Assembly: GCA_937936465.1 (NCBI GenBank)
Contig: CALDDH010000024.1
Coordinates: forward strand, 1 to 39,487
Length of the DNA: 39,487 nt
Source: an uncultured Mycoplasmatales bacterium
GTDB lineage: Bacteria > Bacillota_I > Bacilli_A > UBA3375
Reading direction: 5' to 3'
This document shows positions 1 to 9,311 of the stretch, in pieces. Position 1 is the stretch's first letter; each line of letters begins with the position of its first letter. The notes beneath the pieces were generated by a model. It was given only the letters and a program-made list of their open reading frames with translations. It did not search any database and was not told where the DNA came from. The position numbers and the translations under genes are program-made.

Positions 1-353
1 AATGTGTATTAAAAGCATTGAAAAGTATTAAATTTGATTTGAAGACTACTAGGTTATTTCATATTGATCGTGGTGGAGAATTTGCCTCTGGTGAATTGTC
101 AGAGTATCTAAATAAATTTGATATTACTCAATCAATGTCACTTGCTGGGTGTCCATACGATAATGCAGTTAGTGAAAATATGTTTAAATTATTGAAAGTT
201 GAGGGGATCGATAGGTATTATCAAGTTGATAGCAATTTAATATTGGATGTTAATGAATGGGTCAAGTGGTATAACAACGTACGTATACATACAAAAATCA
301 ATTATACTTCACCTGTATTATACCGAAAAAAATATGAATTAAAAACAGCTTAA
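1..353 (+). CDS. IS3-family transposase OrfB, C-terminal fragment cut by window edge
   Basis: This is the C-terminal part of a DDE transposase (rve integrase core) of the IS3 group. The frame is open back to base 3 of the window, so the 5' part lies outside. HIDRGGEF carries the second catalytic Asp, and DNAVSENMFKLLK carries the catalytic Glu about 35 residues later. The tail WYNNVRIHTKINYTSPVLYR is the usual IS3 OrfB ending. The stop at 351-353 is at the normal place, so the visible part looks intact. I could not define a terminal inverted repeat in the 150 bases after the stop. An orfA-like start of the same general family lies at the other edge of the window, but nothing shows that the two belong to one element. 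Confidence 0.85.
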   Translation, partial: CVLKALKSIKFDLKTTRLFHIDRGGEFASGELSEYLNKFDITQSMSLAGCPYDNAVSENMFKLLKVEGIDRYYQVDSNLILDVNEWVKWYNNVRIHTKINYTSPVLYRKKYELKTA

Positions 354-503
354 TGATTAATAGAGTATTTTGTCACATTAAAAGTTGACGATCCAAAGGA
401 CTATTATGCTTGAATTATAATTTAATTTTAAAATTCTATAATATTAATTGGGCTTTATATTTTCTTCAATTTTGATGATAGTTTTATACCTTATATTATT
501 GGG

Positions 504-1187
504 TTAATCAATGCCATTGACAAGTTTTATCTGTGCTTCTTGCCTTTTATACTTACGATACCAATTGATTATTGATATTAATGCAAAACCTGAAAATAAT
601 AACATGGTTAATGCTACTGATGGAACTCCACGTTCTATATATAGGAGCATTGAAAAAACATTAGATAAAAAATAAATCACATGTGCATCAAAGTATCTCA
701 TTGAAAGTAAAAGTGACCCTGCAAATGCAAGAGATGTATTAAGACCGTCTAAATAAACACCTTCACCAACAATTAATGCTTCAATATTTTTTAAAACAGG
801 AATTAAAATAATGATTATGATTGCTATTATTATTCTAGATTTATTACTAAGCATTTTAACTTCAATACCTTGATCATCATTAGATGTATGTTTTGACCAT
901 GATCTAAATTGAAAAAAGGCAATTAAAAAGTAGTATATATACTGCATACCATCCCATAATAGTTTATTTTGAAAGACAATTATTACCATACAAAAAAGCC
1001 AAATTAAATCTGGTATTATAAACCATTTACTCATTTTACTTGTTAACCATAAATTAAAAATCGATGCAAATGCTGATACCCAAAGTATCCAACCACTTGT
1101 ATCCATCCATATATTTAATAGTAATGTTGCAACTAATGCAAACATTAAATAATAATCAACAAACTTAATTTTTTTCTGTTTAAACAT
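504..1187 (-). CDS. Pnu-type (PnuC family) membrane transporter, copy 1
   Basis: A 227-residue integral membrane protein with about seven hydrophobic segments. The Trp- and Gln-rich stretches WDGMQYIYYFLIAFFQFRSW and ALIVGEGVYLDGLNTSLAF resemble the PnuC family of facilitators, which take up nicotinamide riboside, thiamine, riboflavin or deoxynucleosides depending on subtype. It starts 19 bases after the pdp stop, so the two are probably co-transcribed. Linkage to pyrimidine-nucleoside phosphorylase suggests a nucleoside substrate (PnuN-like), but this is inference from context; nicotinamide riboside remains possible. It is clearly paralogous to the gene at 2637-3293, sharing long identical runs such as GVPSVALTMLLF. 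Its C-terminus is a few residues longer than that copy. Confidence 0.75.
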   Translation of the reverse strand: MFKQKKIKFVDYYLMFALVATLLLNIWMDTSGWILWVSAFASIFNLWLTSKMSKWFIIPDLIWLFCMVIIVFQNKLLWDGMQYIYYFLIAFFQFRSWSKHTSNDDQGIEVKMLSNKSRIIIAIIIIILIPVLKNIEALIVGEGVYLDGLNTSLAFAGSLLLSMRYFDAHVIYFLSNVFSMLLYIERGVPSVALTMLLFSGFALISIINWYRKYKRQEAQIKLVNGID

Positions 1188-1206
1188 TATACTCTCCTAT
1201 GTTTTC

Positions 1207-2502
1207 TTATTTAATTATTTTTTCTATTACTTTAATTTTATTTGTTTTTTTGTGAGTAATACAATATGCTTGTCTAAGAATTTCAAATGATAGATCTAAT
1301 TTTGATTCATCATTATAATAAATTATTGCAATAGTATCACCTTTTTTAACAAAATCTCCAACTTTCTTTTTCAATTTAATTCCAACTGACAGATCAATTT
1401 GATCATCTTTAGATAATCTTCCTGCTCCAAGAATCATTGATGCTTTACCAACCTTAGCTGAATTAATACTATGAACATATCCATTTTGATTAGCAATTAA
1501 ATTAGTTGTTAATTGACTAATAGATAATTGTTCAATCGCCTCTTCACTTGAATTTTGCTCAGTAATCAATTCAATGAATTTATGGTATGCTAATTTTGAA
1601 GTTAATTTATTTTCAACCATCTTGTATGCATCATTTTCATTAATGGATTGATCTCTTGCTTGAATAAATTGAATTGCTAAATCAATACACAATTGTTTTA
1701 ATTCTTGATTACCTTGGCCTTTTAGAGTATCTATTGCTTCCTGAACTTCTATGGCATTACCAATACTTTCACCTAGTGGTTGCTGCATAGATGTAATACA
1801 AGCAATTGTTTTTTTATTAGATAATTTTCCAATTGCTACCATTTTTTTTGCTAATGATTCTGCCTCTTCAACTGTTTTTACAAAGGCACCAGATCCATAT
1901 TTAACATCTAAGACGATTATCTCAGCACCTAATGCAAGCTTTTTAGACATAATTGAAGAAGCCATTAATGGGATCGAGTCAACTGTTGCAGTTACATCTC
2001 TTAATGCATATATTTTTTTATCTGCTGGAACTAATTCAATTGTTTGACCAATAATTGCACAACCAATTTTTTGTACTTGATGTTTTAATTGTTCTTCACT
2101 TATTTCAACTGTAAATCCCGATAACGATTCCAACTTATCAATTGTTCCACCCGTATAGCCAAGTCCTCTACCACTCATTTTACTAACAGCAAAATCTAAT
2201 GATGCTAACAGAGGAATTAATACAATTGATGTTTTATCTCCAACGCCACCGGTTGAATGTTTATCTACAATTATTTTATTAATATTTGAATAGCTCATAA
2301 TATCACCAGAATTGATCATTGCAGTTGTTAGAAAAGTTGTTTCTTGATCACTTAAACCATTAAATTTAATTGCCATTAAAAGGGCTGACATTTGATAATC
2401 AGGTATTAATTTATCAACATAACCATTAATCAAAAAATAAATTTCACTTTCAGTTAATTCGTTATTATTTATTTTCTTATCAATTATTTCAACAATATTC
2501 AT
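1207..2502 (-). CDS. pdp: pyrimidine-nucleoside phosphorylase
   Basis: It catalyses phosphorolysis of uridine, deoxyuridine and thymidine to the base and (deoxy)ribose-1-phosphate in the cytoplasm. The protein has 431 residues, the usual length for Pdp/DeoA. Visible family motifs are the phosphate-binding KHSTGGVGDKTS, the signature KMSGRGLGYTGGTIDKLES, and the pyrimidine-site segments YALRDVTATVDSIPL and SIMSKKLALGAE. The C-terminal domain ends with a barrel-sandwich-like segment (GIKLKKKVGDFVKKGDTIAII). It is followed 19 bases later by a Pnu-type transporter gene and preceded by a paralogue of that transporter. The ATG at 2502 has the SD-like AGAGGTGGAAT just upstream. A cre-like operator at 2521-2534 suggests catabolite repression. 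Pdp is preferred over DeoA because of the Gram-positive context, but the two families are not separable by eye. Confidence 0.92.
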   Translation of the reverse strand: MNIVEIIDKKINNNELTESEIYFLINGYVDKLIPDYQMSALLMAIKFNGLSDQETTFLTTAMINSGDIMSYSNINKIIVDKHSTGGVGDKTSIVLIPLLASLDFAVSKMSGRGLGYTGGTIDKLESLSGFTVEISEEQLKHQVQKIGCAIIGQTIELVPADKKIYALRDVTATVDSIPLMASSIMSKKLALGAEIIVLDVKYGSGAFVKTVEEAESLAKKMVAIGKLSNKKTIACITSMQQPLGESIGNAIEVQEAIDTLKGQGNQELKQLCIDLAIQFIQARDQSINENDAYKMVENKLTSKLAYHKFIELITEQNSSEEAIEQLSISQLTTNLIANQNGYVHSINSAKVGKASMILGAGRLSKDDQIDLSVGIKLKKKVGDFVKKGDTIAIIYYNDESKLDLSFEILRQAYCITHKKTNKIKVIEKIIK

Positions 2503-2520
2503 AATTCCACCTCTTTTTTT

Positions 2521-2534
2521 TGAAAACGCTTTCC
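2521..2534. promoter_or_regulatory. CcpA-like cre operator upstream of pdp
   Basis: TGAAAACGCTTTCC matches the cre consensus TGWAANCGNTNWCA at 13 of 14 positions. It lies 19-32 bases upstream of the pdp start codon and just downstream of a possible -10 (TACAAT, 2542-2547), so a bound repressor would sit on the transcription start. Binding by CcpA is inferred; no ccpA gene is in the window. Confidence 0.7.
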
Positions 2535-2585
2535 ACTTATTATTGTAACATATTTAAAGATCTAATATTGTATATAATTTCATAT

Positions 2586-2616
2586 AAAAAAGTAAATCAT
2601 ATTGATTTACTTTTTT
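2586..2616 (-). terminator. Rho-independent terminator after Pnu copy 2
   Basis: A 14-bp perfect stem (2586-2599 with 2603-2616) with a 3-base loop; the arms carry A and T runs, so it could work in both directions. It lies about 20 bases past the stop of the upstream transporter gene and before the pdp promoter, separating the two transcription units. Confidence 0.8.
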
Positions 2617-2636
2617 ATTTGTAACAAATTTAAATT

Positions 2637-3293
2637 TTATTTAATTAGTAATTGTTGTTCTTGATATTTTTGATACCATTTAACTATTGCTATTACAGAA
2701 AAACCAGCAAATAATAACATTGTTAATGCAACAGATGGAACTCCTCGACCTAAATATAAAAAGATTGAAAAAATATCTGCTAAAATATAAATTACATATG
2801 CATCAAAATATCTCATTGAAAGCAAAAATGATCCAGCAAATGCAAGTGATGTATTAAGACCATCTAAGTATAACCCTTCACCAATTAATAATTCTTCAAT
2901 ATTTTTTAAAATAGGTATTAACATAATTATTACAACTGCAATTAAAATTCTATTCTTATTACTTAACATTTTTACTTCAATTCCTTCTCCATCATTTGAT
3001 GCATATTTAGACCATGATCTAAATTGAACAAAGGCAATAAGGAAATAATATGTGTATTGAAATCCATCCCACAGTAAGTGGTTTTGAAAGACAATTATCA
3101 CCATACACGATAACCAAATTAAATCTGGTATTATAAACCACTTACTCATTTTTGTTGTTAACCATAAGTTAAATATTGCTGCAAAAGCTGAGACCCATAA
3201 AATCCATCCAGTTGTCCCCATCCAAATATTTATCAATAATGTTGCAACTAATGCAAATAATAAATAGTAATCAATTACTTTTAATTTTTTCAT
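2637..3293 (-). CDS. Pnu-type (PnuC family) membrane transporter, copy 2
   Basis: A 218-residue polytopic membrane protein, paralogous to the product of 504-1187 over its full length: it shares the N-terminal DYYL.FALVATLL, the WSK region, WDGFQYTYYFLIAFVQFRSW and GEGLYLDGLNTSLAFAGS. The start at 3293 (MKKLKVIDYY) is chosen because GGAG lies directly in front; an in-frame ATG five codons upstream (3308) lacks a better site. It has its own terminator before pdp, unlike copy 1, so it is probably a separate transcript. The substrate is unproven; its position next to pyrimidine-nucleoside phosphorylase makes a nucleoside or nicotinamide riboside plausible. Confidence 0.75.
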   Translation of the reverse strand: MKKLKVIDYYLLFALVATLLINIWMGTTGWILWVSAFAAIFNLWLTTKMSKWFIIPDLIWLSCMVIIVFQNHLLWDGFQYTYYFLIAFVQFRSWSKYASNDGEGIEVKMLSNKNRILIAVVIIMLIPILKNIEELLIGEGLYLDGLNTSLAFAGSFLLSMRYFDAYVIYILADIFSIFLYLGRGVPSVALTMLLFAGFSVIAIVKWYQKYQEQQLLIK

Positions 3294-3404
3294 TTTTTCT
3301 CCATTCATTTTAATTATCTATTTATATCCACTCACTATGATTTTATTTTTATTTCTTTAATATTCTAACATGATTTTGATCTTATATTTAATTATTTAAA
3401 GTTT

Positions 3405-3433
3405 TAAAAAGAATACAACCTTTAAGGTTGTAT
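3405..3433 (-). terminator. terminator downstream of the GLUG gene
   Basis: On the minus strand AATACAACC/GGTTGTATT forms a 9-bp stem followed by CTTTTT and further T-rich sequence. It is about 190 bases after the stop of the GLUG protein gene, and that interval holds only a short degenerate coding trace. Confidence 0.75.
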
Positions 3434-3446
3434 TGCTTTAGTATTA

Positions 3447-3582
3447 TTAATTGACAATAATTTTATTAGATTTTTTAATAATAAGTAATTTATGATTAAA
3501 CTTTTCATTTATCCAATTTATAAACTTCTTAATTGAATAAACTTGATGTTTTATCTAATTCAATTTGGGGGAGAACTTCCAT
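3447..3582 (-). pseudogene. short coding remnant after the GLUG gene (tentative)
   Basis: Two adjacent minus-strand frames look like pieces of one protein tail: 17 codons starting MEVLPQIELDK, then, after a frame change near 3540, about 33 codons containing YSIKKFINWINEKFNHKLL, ending at 3447. The second piece has ordinary protein-like composition, but I recognise no family. It may be the lost C-terminal tail of the neighbouring GLUG gene or an unrelated relic; chance remains possible in sequence this AT-rich. Confidence 0.25.
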
Positions 3583-3626
3583 TACTATTATTTTATAATT
3601 AATTTATAACTTAATTACTATTACTC

Positions 3627-6600
3627 TTAATTTATTTCTTGGGTTTTTAATTCTATTTTATTATTTTCTACAGTCCCATTTTCAATAAAACCAACTAATG
3701 ATTGAGGGTCATTTTGATTAGTTATATTTCCTTGGACATCGTTTTTTGTAATTATTCCACCATCTAAATATCCAACTAATGCACCAGAGTAATCTTTAGC
3801 TATAATATTTAAATTAGTTAATTTTAAATTAGTAATTTCTATATCTTTTCCATAACCAATTAATCCTTGATTATCCTTAGTTGGATTATTAATATATAAA
3901 TTATCAATTGTAAAACCTTGCCCATCTATACTTCCAGTAAAGGGATTTGATTCTGTTCCAATTGCATTGAAACCATCAATTCCATATAAATTTTTATCAT
4001 GTGTTTCTTGGCAATCGATATCATTTACTAAAATATAATCTTGATTTAATGTGTCCTTATCATTTCCAATGTTTTCTAGTTCATGACAAGTGCTTATTTC
4101 CTTTTTATCTTCTACTTCATTGTTTTTTTCTTTTTCTTCTTCTGTAGTCTTAATTTTCTTTTGTTCATCTATTGATTTATTATTACTTGATTGTTGAATT
4201 ATAATTTCTGGTTGATTATCAAGCCCTTTAAGATGTGGATAGATTTTGGCTTGTGATTGAGAACTATCGATTCCAACTTCCCATATGTTTTTAGTATTCC
4301 AATTTAAATTATTACTATACCAATTACCTTGATTTATTAAATTTTGATATGTTGCAATACCAATCTCAGGATAAACAGTATTATCAATACCTATCATATT
4401 AGAGTTATTTACATTGCTACCATTTATTAATTGATATTGATAACTATAACTATCATCTATATAAGTTCCCTTCATTGTATAACCAATTAATCCTCCGGCA
4501 TTCGGACCTTCATTTATATTAAGACTTGAAAAGCAATTATTATAGTGACCTCCACGAGTATAACCAACTAGTCCTCCTACTGATGAAAATCCATTTGCTT
4601 CGCCTGTTGAGTATGAACTATATATATCACCATAGCTTGAACCTGCTAGTCCTCCAATGGACGTATATGCATCTATTTGAACATCTGTATAACTATTGTA
4701 TATCTTCCCTGAACTTATTCTTCCAACTAATCCTCCTACATCTTCGTTACCCTTTAAATCTCCTGTGACGAAACATTGATAAATATTTGTTTCTGAAGTT
4801 TCACCAACTAGTCCTCCAACTTTATTATACCCTGTGATATCAACATTAGTAAGCCCAAGCCTTTCAATTTTTGCAAAACTTGCATAACCTATTAAGGCTT
4901 GTTTGTTTAATGTTGGGTTATTAATGTATAGACTGTCGATAGAATAACCATATCCATCAATTGAACCATTAAAAGGTTTTTCATAAGTTCCAATTGGTTT
5001 GAAACCATCATCCCCATACAAACTTTGATTTTTTGTTTCACTACAATCAATATCATTTCCTAACATATAATTCTTAGATAAAGTTGAGCTATCAAGACCA
5101 ATGTCCTCAACTTCTTTACATGTTCTAACAATTGTTTTAGTTTGATTTGAAATTACTGAATCATGCTGGTTATTTAAATACTTTAAATGTGGGTAATATG
5201 CTTCATCATTTATTTTCCAACATGAATTAGTGTTCCAACCTAAAGTTGTTGAATAAAAGCTATTTTGATTTGTTAAATCCCCATAGTTAGCAATATAATA
5301 CTTAGAATTACTACTTGTATCAAGTCCAATAATATCTTCTGATTTAACATAATCAATTGACTGTCCTTGATCAAGACTAATTATTTGTTTATCATATGCA
5401 TAGCTATTTTCTACTAGACCATTTGCTGATATTTGACCAACTAATCCTCCACCAATCGAACTAGATTCAATATCTGTTGCACTAAAACTGTTAGTAAGTT
5501 GACCTCCTGTAACTATTCCAGCTAACCCACCTATTTCACTTTCTCCTATAACTTTTCCAATTGAATATGTATTATTAATGTTTCCACTGGAATTACCAAC
5601 TACTCCTCCTACATACTTTTGTCCTGTTGTTGTTCCCGTTGTATATGAATCTTCAATTATTGATAGGGCATTTCTTCCAATAAGTAAACCAACATTGTTA
5701 CTACCATTTACTTCTCCATTGACATAACTATTAGTTATTTGACCATTTTCAATATAACCAACTAATCCTCCAGTGTTTTCATTACCATTAACGGAAATAT
5801 TGTAAATAGAAAAATTATTAATTGTTCCACCATCAACATAGCCAAAAATAGCTTGATTATTTTTATTAGGAGCATTTATATATAAATTACTTATTGAATA
5901 TCCATGTCCATCAAAATTACCTGTAAAAGGATTATCAATATCTCCAATTGGATTGAAACCATCACTACCATACTTATTTGCATCTTTAGTTTCATTACAA
6001 TCAATATTATTGGCCAATTGATAATTTAAACTTAATGCATTTTGATCATTACCAATATTTTCAAGTTCATGACAAGTAGATATTAAAATAGTATTATCAA
6101 TTAATATTTCATTTTGATTACTAATATTTTTAAGGTGTGGATATATAACTTGTCCATCCTCATCTGTTTGCCCCACATCCCACACTTGATCAAGGTCCCA
6201 ACCTAATATTTCTTGATACCAATTGTTTTCATTTTTTAAATTTGATGTTGTTGCAATATTATAATTTTTTTCAGCTTGATTATCAACACCAACTATCGTA
6301 TTATTTGTTACTTTGTGAGCAGTAGCACCAAGATCTGTACTAATTATTTGATTTTCAGAAACATAACTATTATTAATTGTTGCATCATTGTTATAACCAA
6401 CTAATCCTCCTGCATAATATTTACCACTTACATTACCTGTTGCATATGAGTTGTTTATTTCTGAATTATTTGCATTAATCCCAACTAATCCTCCTGCTCC
6501 TCTATTACCTGTTGCAGTATCTGAGACAAAATCTGTGTCAACATTGGATGTTGAATAACAATTATTGACAACTGCTCCATTATAATTAATCCCAATCAAA

Positions 6601-7679
6601 CCTGCTGTTGAGAATGCAAATAATACCCCTTTAGTTTCTATCTTTCCAGTGGAATAGCTGTTTCTTATTATGCCACCACCAAAACCTCCAATATTTAATC
6701 CTACGAACCCTGAATTGACTAAAACTTTATTACCTTTGATATTAACAGATGAATAACTATTATTAATTGTTCCTAAATTAATGGATACTAAACCAGATAA
6801 TAAAGATGCACTTTGGTTCTCTATTAATCCTGATGTTGAAACTGAATTAAGTTCTCCTAAATTAAATCCTATTAACCCAGAGGCAATAGTGGAACTATTT
6901 TCAATATTCAAATCATCAAAATGAATATTATAAATTTCTCCACTCATAAATGTAAAAATACATGTAACGGATGAATAATTATCTGGATCATTCTCCAATG
7001 GATTAGTGTTACTTGTATATAAACCATTTACACTGTATCCATTTCCATTAAGCGTTCCACTAAATGGGTCTTGATAAGTTTGTCCAATTTGATCAAATCC
7101 ATCCTCACCATATAAATCTATATTTTCTGTCTCTGAGCAGTCTATATCAGTTGTTAAATTATAATCTTCATCTAATAACCATGCTTCATTGTGATTTGCA
7201 CCTGGATAATTTGCACCCTTACCAATACTTTCAAAATCTTTACACGTTGTAACATCATGGATTATTGGTTGAGGTTGGTATTCATATCGGGCCAATTCAT
7301 ATGGCTCATCTTGATCAGGCAACCCATCACCATTCATATCATATGGTGCACTTACAATAATATTATAAGGCTGACTAATGTCTATATTTTTAAATACAAC
7401 TTCCTGATTTAAACCAATAGGAGCAAGCAGACTATATTTTATTTCTGTCATTGTTGTATCATATATTCTAATTTCTGATGAATAACCATTTTCAATCATA
7501 AGTGTATCATTTTCTGATAAATCATAATTTACATATAAATTACTATTAATTGTTTCTACTTTATTTATTTTTGCTGTTGGCACTGCTACTTTAACTAAAT
7601 TATCTGCTGATAAAAATACTAGATTAAAGATTAATGACACAGCTATGGCATAACTGATAAAAATTATTTTTTTGCTCAT
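3627..7679 (-). CDS. large exported GLUG-repeat protein, four modules
   Basis: A 1350-residue secreted protein. Residues 1-25 form a signal peptide or anchor. Residues 30-140 are a head domain ending with a calcium-loop-like DMNGDGLPDQDEPYE (about 114-128). Four modules follow, each opening with TC(K/H)..E.IG and a second Cys in DIDC.ET, then YG.DGF..IG...PF.G, then several GLUG-type units (GGLVG....I.NSY..G). The opening Cys residues are near 146, 536, 854 and 1198. The first three modules close with YPHLK..xNQ; the fourth stops after about 150 residues without that closure. A Glu/Lys-rich linker (about 1165-1195) precedes it. Such repeats form beta-solenoid-like surface or adhesin proteins in other bacteria. 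No LPxTG motif or C-terminal membrane segment is present, so the mode of attachment is unclear. The ATG has AAGGAG upstream. Confidence 0.8.
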   Translation of the reverse strand: MSKKIIFISYAIAVSLIFNLVFLSADNLVKVAVPTAKINKVETINSNLYVNYDLSENDTLMIENGYSSEIRIYDTTMTEIKYSLLAPIGLNQEVVFKNIDISQPYNIIVSAPYDMNGDGLPDQDEPYELARYEYQPQPIIHDVTTCKDFESIGKGANYPGANHNEAWLLDEDYNLTTDIDCSETENIDLYGEDGFDQIGQTYQDPFSGTLNGNGYSVNGLYTSNTNPLENDPDNYSSVTCIFTFMSGEIYNIHFDDLNIENSSTIASGLIGFNLGELNSVSTSGLIENQSASLLSGLVSINLGTINNSYSSVNIKGNKVLVNSGFVGLNIGGFGGGIIRNSYSTGKIETKGVLFAFSTAGLIGINYNGAVVNNCYSTSNVDTDFVSDTATGNRGAGGLVGINANNSEINNSYATGNVSGKYYAGGLVGYNNDATINNSYVSENQIISTDLGATAHKVTNNTIVGVDNQAEKNYNIATTSNLKNENNWYQEILGWDLDQVWDVGQTDEDGQVIYPHLKNISNQNEILIDNTILISTCHELENIGNDQNALSLNYQLANNIDCNETKDANKYGSDGFNPIGDIDNPFTGNFDGHGYSISNLYINAPNKNNQAIFGYVDGGTINNFSIYNISVNGNENTGGLVGYIENGQITNSYVNGEVNGSNNVGLLIGRNALSIIEDSYTTGTTTGQKYVGGVVGNSSGNINNTYSIGKVIGESEIGGLAGIVTGGQLTNSFSATDIESSSIGGGLVGQISANGLVENSYAYDKQIISLDQGQSIDYVKSEDIIGLDTSSNSKYYIANYGDLTNQNSFYSTTLGWNTNSCWKINDEAYYPHLKYLNNQHDSVISNQTKTIVRTCKEVEDIGLDSSTLSKNYMLGNDIDCSETKNQSLYGDDGFKPIGTYEKPFNGSIDGYGYSIDSLYINNPTLNKQALIGYASFAKIERLGLTNVDITGYNKVGGLVGETSETNIYQCFVTGDLKGNEDVGGLVGRISSGKIYNSYTDVQIDAYTSIGGLAGSSYGDIYSSYSTGEANGFSSVGGLVGYTRGGHYNNCFSSLNINEGPNAGGLIGYTMKGTYIDDSYSYQYQLINGSNVNNSNMIGIDNTVYPEIGIATYQNLINQGNWYSNNLNWNTKNIWEVGIDSSQSQAKIYPHLKGLDNQPEIIIQQSSNNKSIDEQKKIKTTEEEKEKNNEVEDKKEISTCHELENIGNDKDTLNQDYILVNDIDCQETHDKNLYGIDGFNAIGTESNPFTGSIDGQGFTIDNLYINNPTKDNQGLIGYGKDIEITNLKLTNLNIIAKDYSGALVGYLDGGIITKNDVQGNITNQNDPQSLVGFIENGTVENNKIELKTQEIN

Positions 7680-7940
7680 AAAACTCCTTATATATTCAAT
7701 TTAATTAATATATTTATTATCTTTCCATTCTCAACCAATTTGATTATCATAAATTATTTGACTTGCATCCCCCCTTTGGACAATCAAACTTTGCTATTTT
7801 TATTATATCAATTATTAATTAAAATAGTAATTATTTTATATCTTTAATGAAGAAACTAAACAATATAATTATTTGTTTAGTCTTTATATAATATTTTTAT
7901 ATAGTAAAACATTTACAAAATAACAAATATTATTTAGTGC
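7680..7940. other. AT-rich spacer between the GLUG gene and the GLUG pseudogene
   Basis: No gene seen. It contains the upstream region of the intact GLUG gene, with its AAGGAG site next to the start codon, and the terminator-like hairpin at 7855-7881. Confidence 0.5.
7855..7881 (-). terminator. hairpin terminator downstream of the GLUG pseudogene
   Basis: A 9-bp stem ACTAAACAA/TTGTTTAGT (7855-7863 with 7873-7881) is followed on the minus strand by TTCTTC, only a weak T tract. It lies about 60 bases past the last codon of the decayed GLUG paralogue. Confidence 0.55.
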
Positions 7941-9285
7941 TTAATTTGTATAAATATAAATATTATTTTGATTTTCAATTTCCTCATCTGTATATTTATA
8001 ATTTAAATGTGGCAGATATATCCAATCTAAATTTGAATTTACTTGATTCCAATTTTCAAAACTCCAAAATAAATTTGTATTGTACCAATTTATATCGGAT
8101 AGTTGTATTGTATTTATAAGTTCATTATCAAAGGTGTCTGAAAATGATTCATCACCTTTCCCAATAATTTGTCCTTGTGTTATATTTATTGTTTGACCAT
8201 CTATTATAATATGAACTTGATCATATGCAAAGCAATTAACTGTATACGACCCATGTATTGCTAATCAAACTATCCCTCCTAAAATATTTTTTCCAGTTAC
8301 TGTTCCAGTTGCATAAGTATTGTTTATTTCTCCCCCTACAAACATTCCGATAAGACCTCCAACATATAAACTACCATCAATATTACCATTTGCATAACTA
8401 TCATTTACTATTGTGTAATAACAATTACCAATTAATCCCCCAACTTCATTTATCCCATTAGCAAGTCCTTTGGAATAAGAACTTGATATTATTGTATTAT
8501 TTATTTTGCCTGATAAAATTCCAACTTCATTATTTCCAGTAACTGTTGAATTTAAAAGTCCTAGATCCTCAATTTCAGCATCTTCTAATATTGAAAATAA
8601 TCCAACGTTGTTTTCTGTTGGTTTATTAATGTATAAACTATCAACTACATATCCTCTTCCATTTAAATATCCTGTAAAGCTACTTCCTTTTCCAATTGGA
8701 TCAAATCCATCTTCTGAATATGTATTTTCTAAACTACCATCATCAGGATAATTAGGATTAGATGAACTACAATCAATATTATTATTTAAATAATAATTAC
8801 CACTTAGTGCCAAGCACTTTGGTGTGATGCACCACTGTAATTTTCACCTTTTCCAATACTTTCTAAATCTTTACAATTTGATATATTATAATAGATAGTA
8901 TTTGCGTCTGGTTGATATTCATAACGAGTTAATTCATATGGTGCTTCATTGTCAGGTAAGCCATCACCATCTATATCATATGGAGCACTTATAATAATCA
9001 TATATGGAACTGTAATATTTATATCTTTAAATACTACCTCTTGATTATCACCAATAGTTGCCAATAGACTATATTTAAAACCTATCATATTTACATCATA
9101 TAAACTGACTTGTGGCTGATACTCAGTCTCATACATTAAAAATTGTTTTCTGGTATATCATAATTTAAATGTATACCACTATATATTACAAAAACATTAT
9201 TTATTGTTCAGGTTGGCACACCAACTTTAATTTAATTATCATTAAATAATATTTTATTTCAATCATATAATAAATTAAACTTATG
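7941..9285 (-). pseudogene. decayed single-module GLUG protein gene
   Basis: A paralogue of the gene at 3627-7679, colinear with its head domain and one module. Recognisable pieces are the head (KVGVPT..., then YSLLATIGDNQEVVFKDINI, DIDGDGLPDNEAPYELTRYEYQP), the module opening CKDLESIGKG and NNIDCSSSN, the GLUG units, and the closing LPHLNYKYTDEEIENQ with a stop at 7941. Lesions seen: in-frame stops in the N-terminal segment (about 9200-9240), a frameshift near 9145, a frameshift near 8806 (after GASHQSAW), and a TGA at about 8262-8264 where the paralogue has Gly. With at least four lesions it cannot make a full product. The 5' limit is approximate; a TATAAT-like -10 is visible just upstream. 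This copy never had more than one module before its stop, unlike its four-module neighbour. Confidence 0.85.
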
Positions 9286-9311
9286 TTTGCATTATAACAA
9301 TAATATAAATT

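Noticed and set aside
3300-3420. Riboswitch (NAD or thiamine type) before the Pnu transporter gene
   Set aside because: Only AT-rich sequence and no conserved riboswitch core could be seen.
3627-7679. Large internally repetitive gene considered as a CRISPR array or DNA repeat block
   Set aside because: Repeats are protein-level GLUG modules with degenerate DNA; there are no identical short repeats with spacers.
8262-8264. TGA inside the second GLUG gene taken as Trp, implying the Mycoplasma code
   Set aside because: The paralogue has Gly there, the same gene has other stops and frameshifts, and all long intact genes use TGG for Trp.
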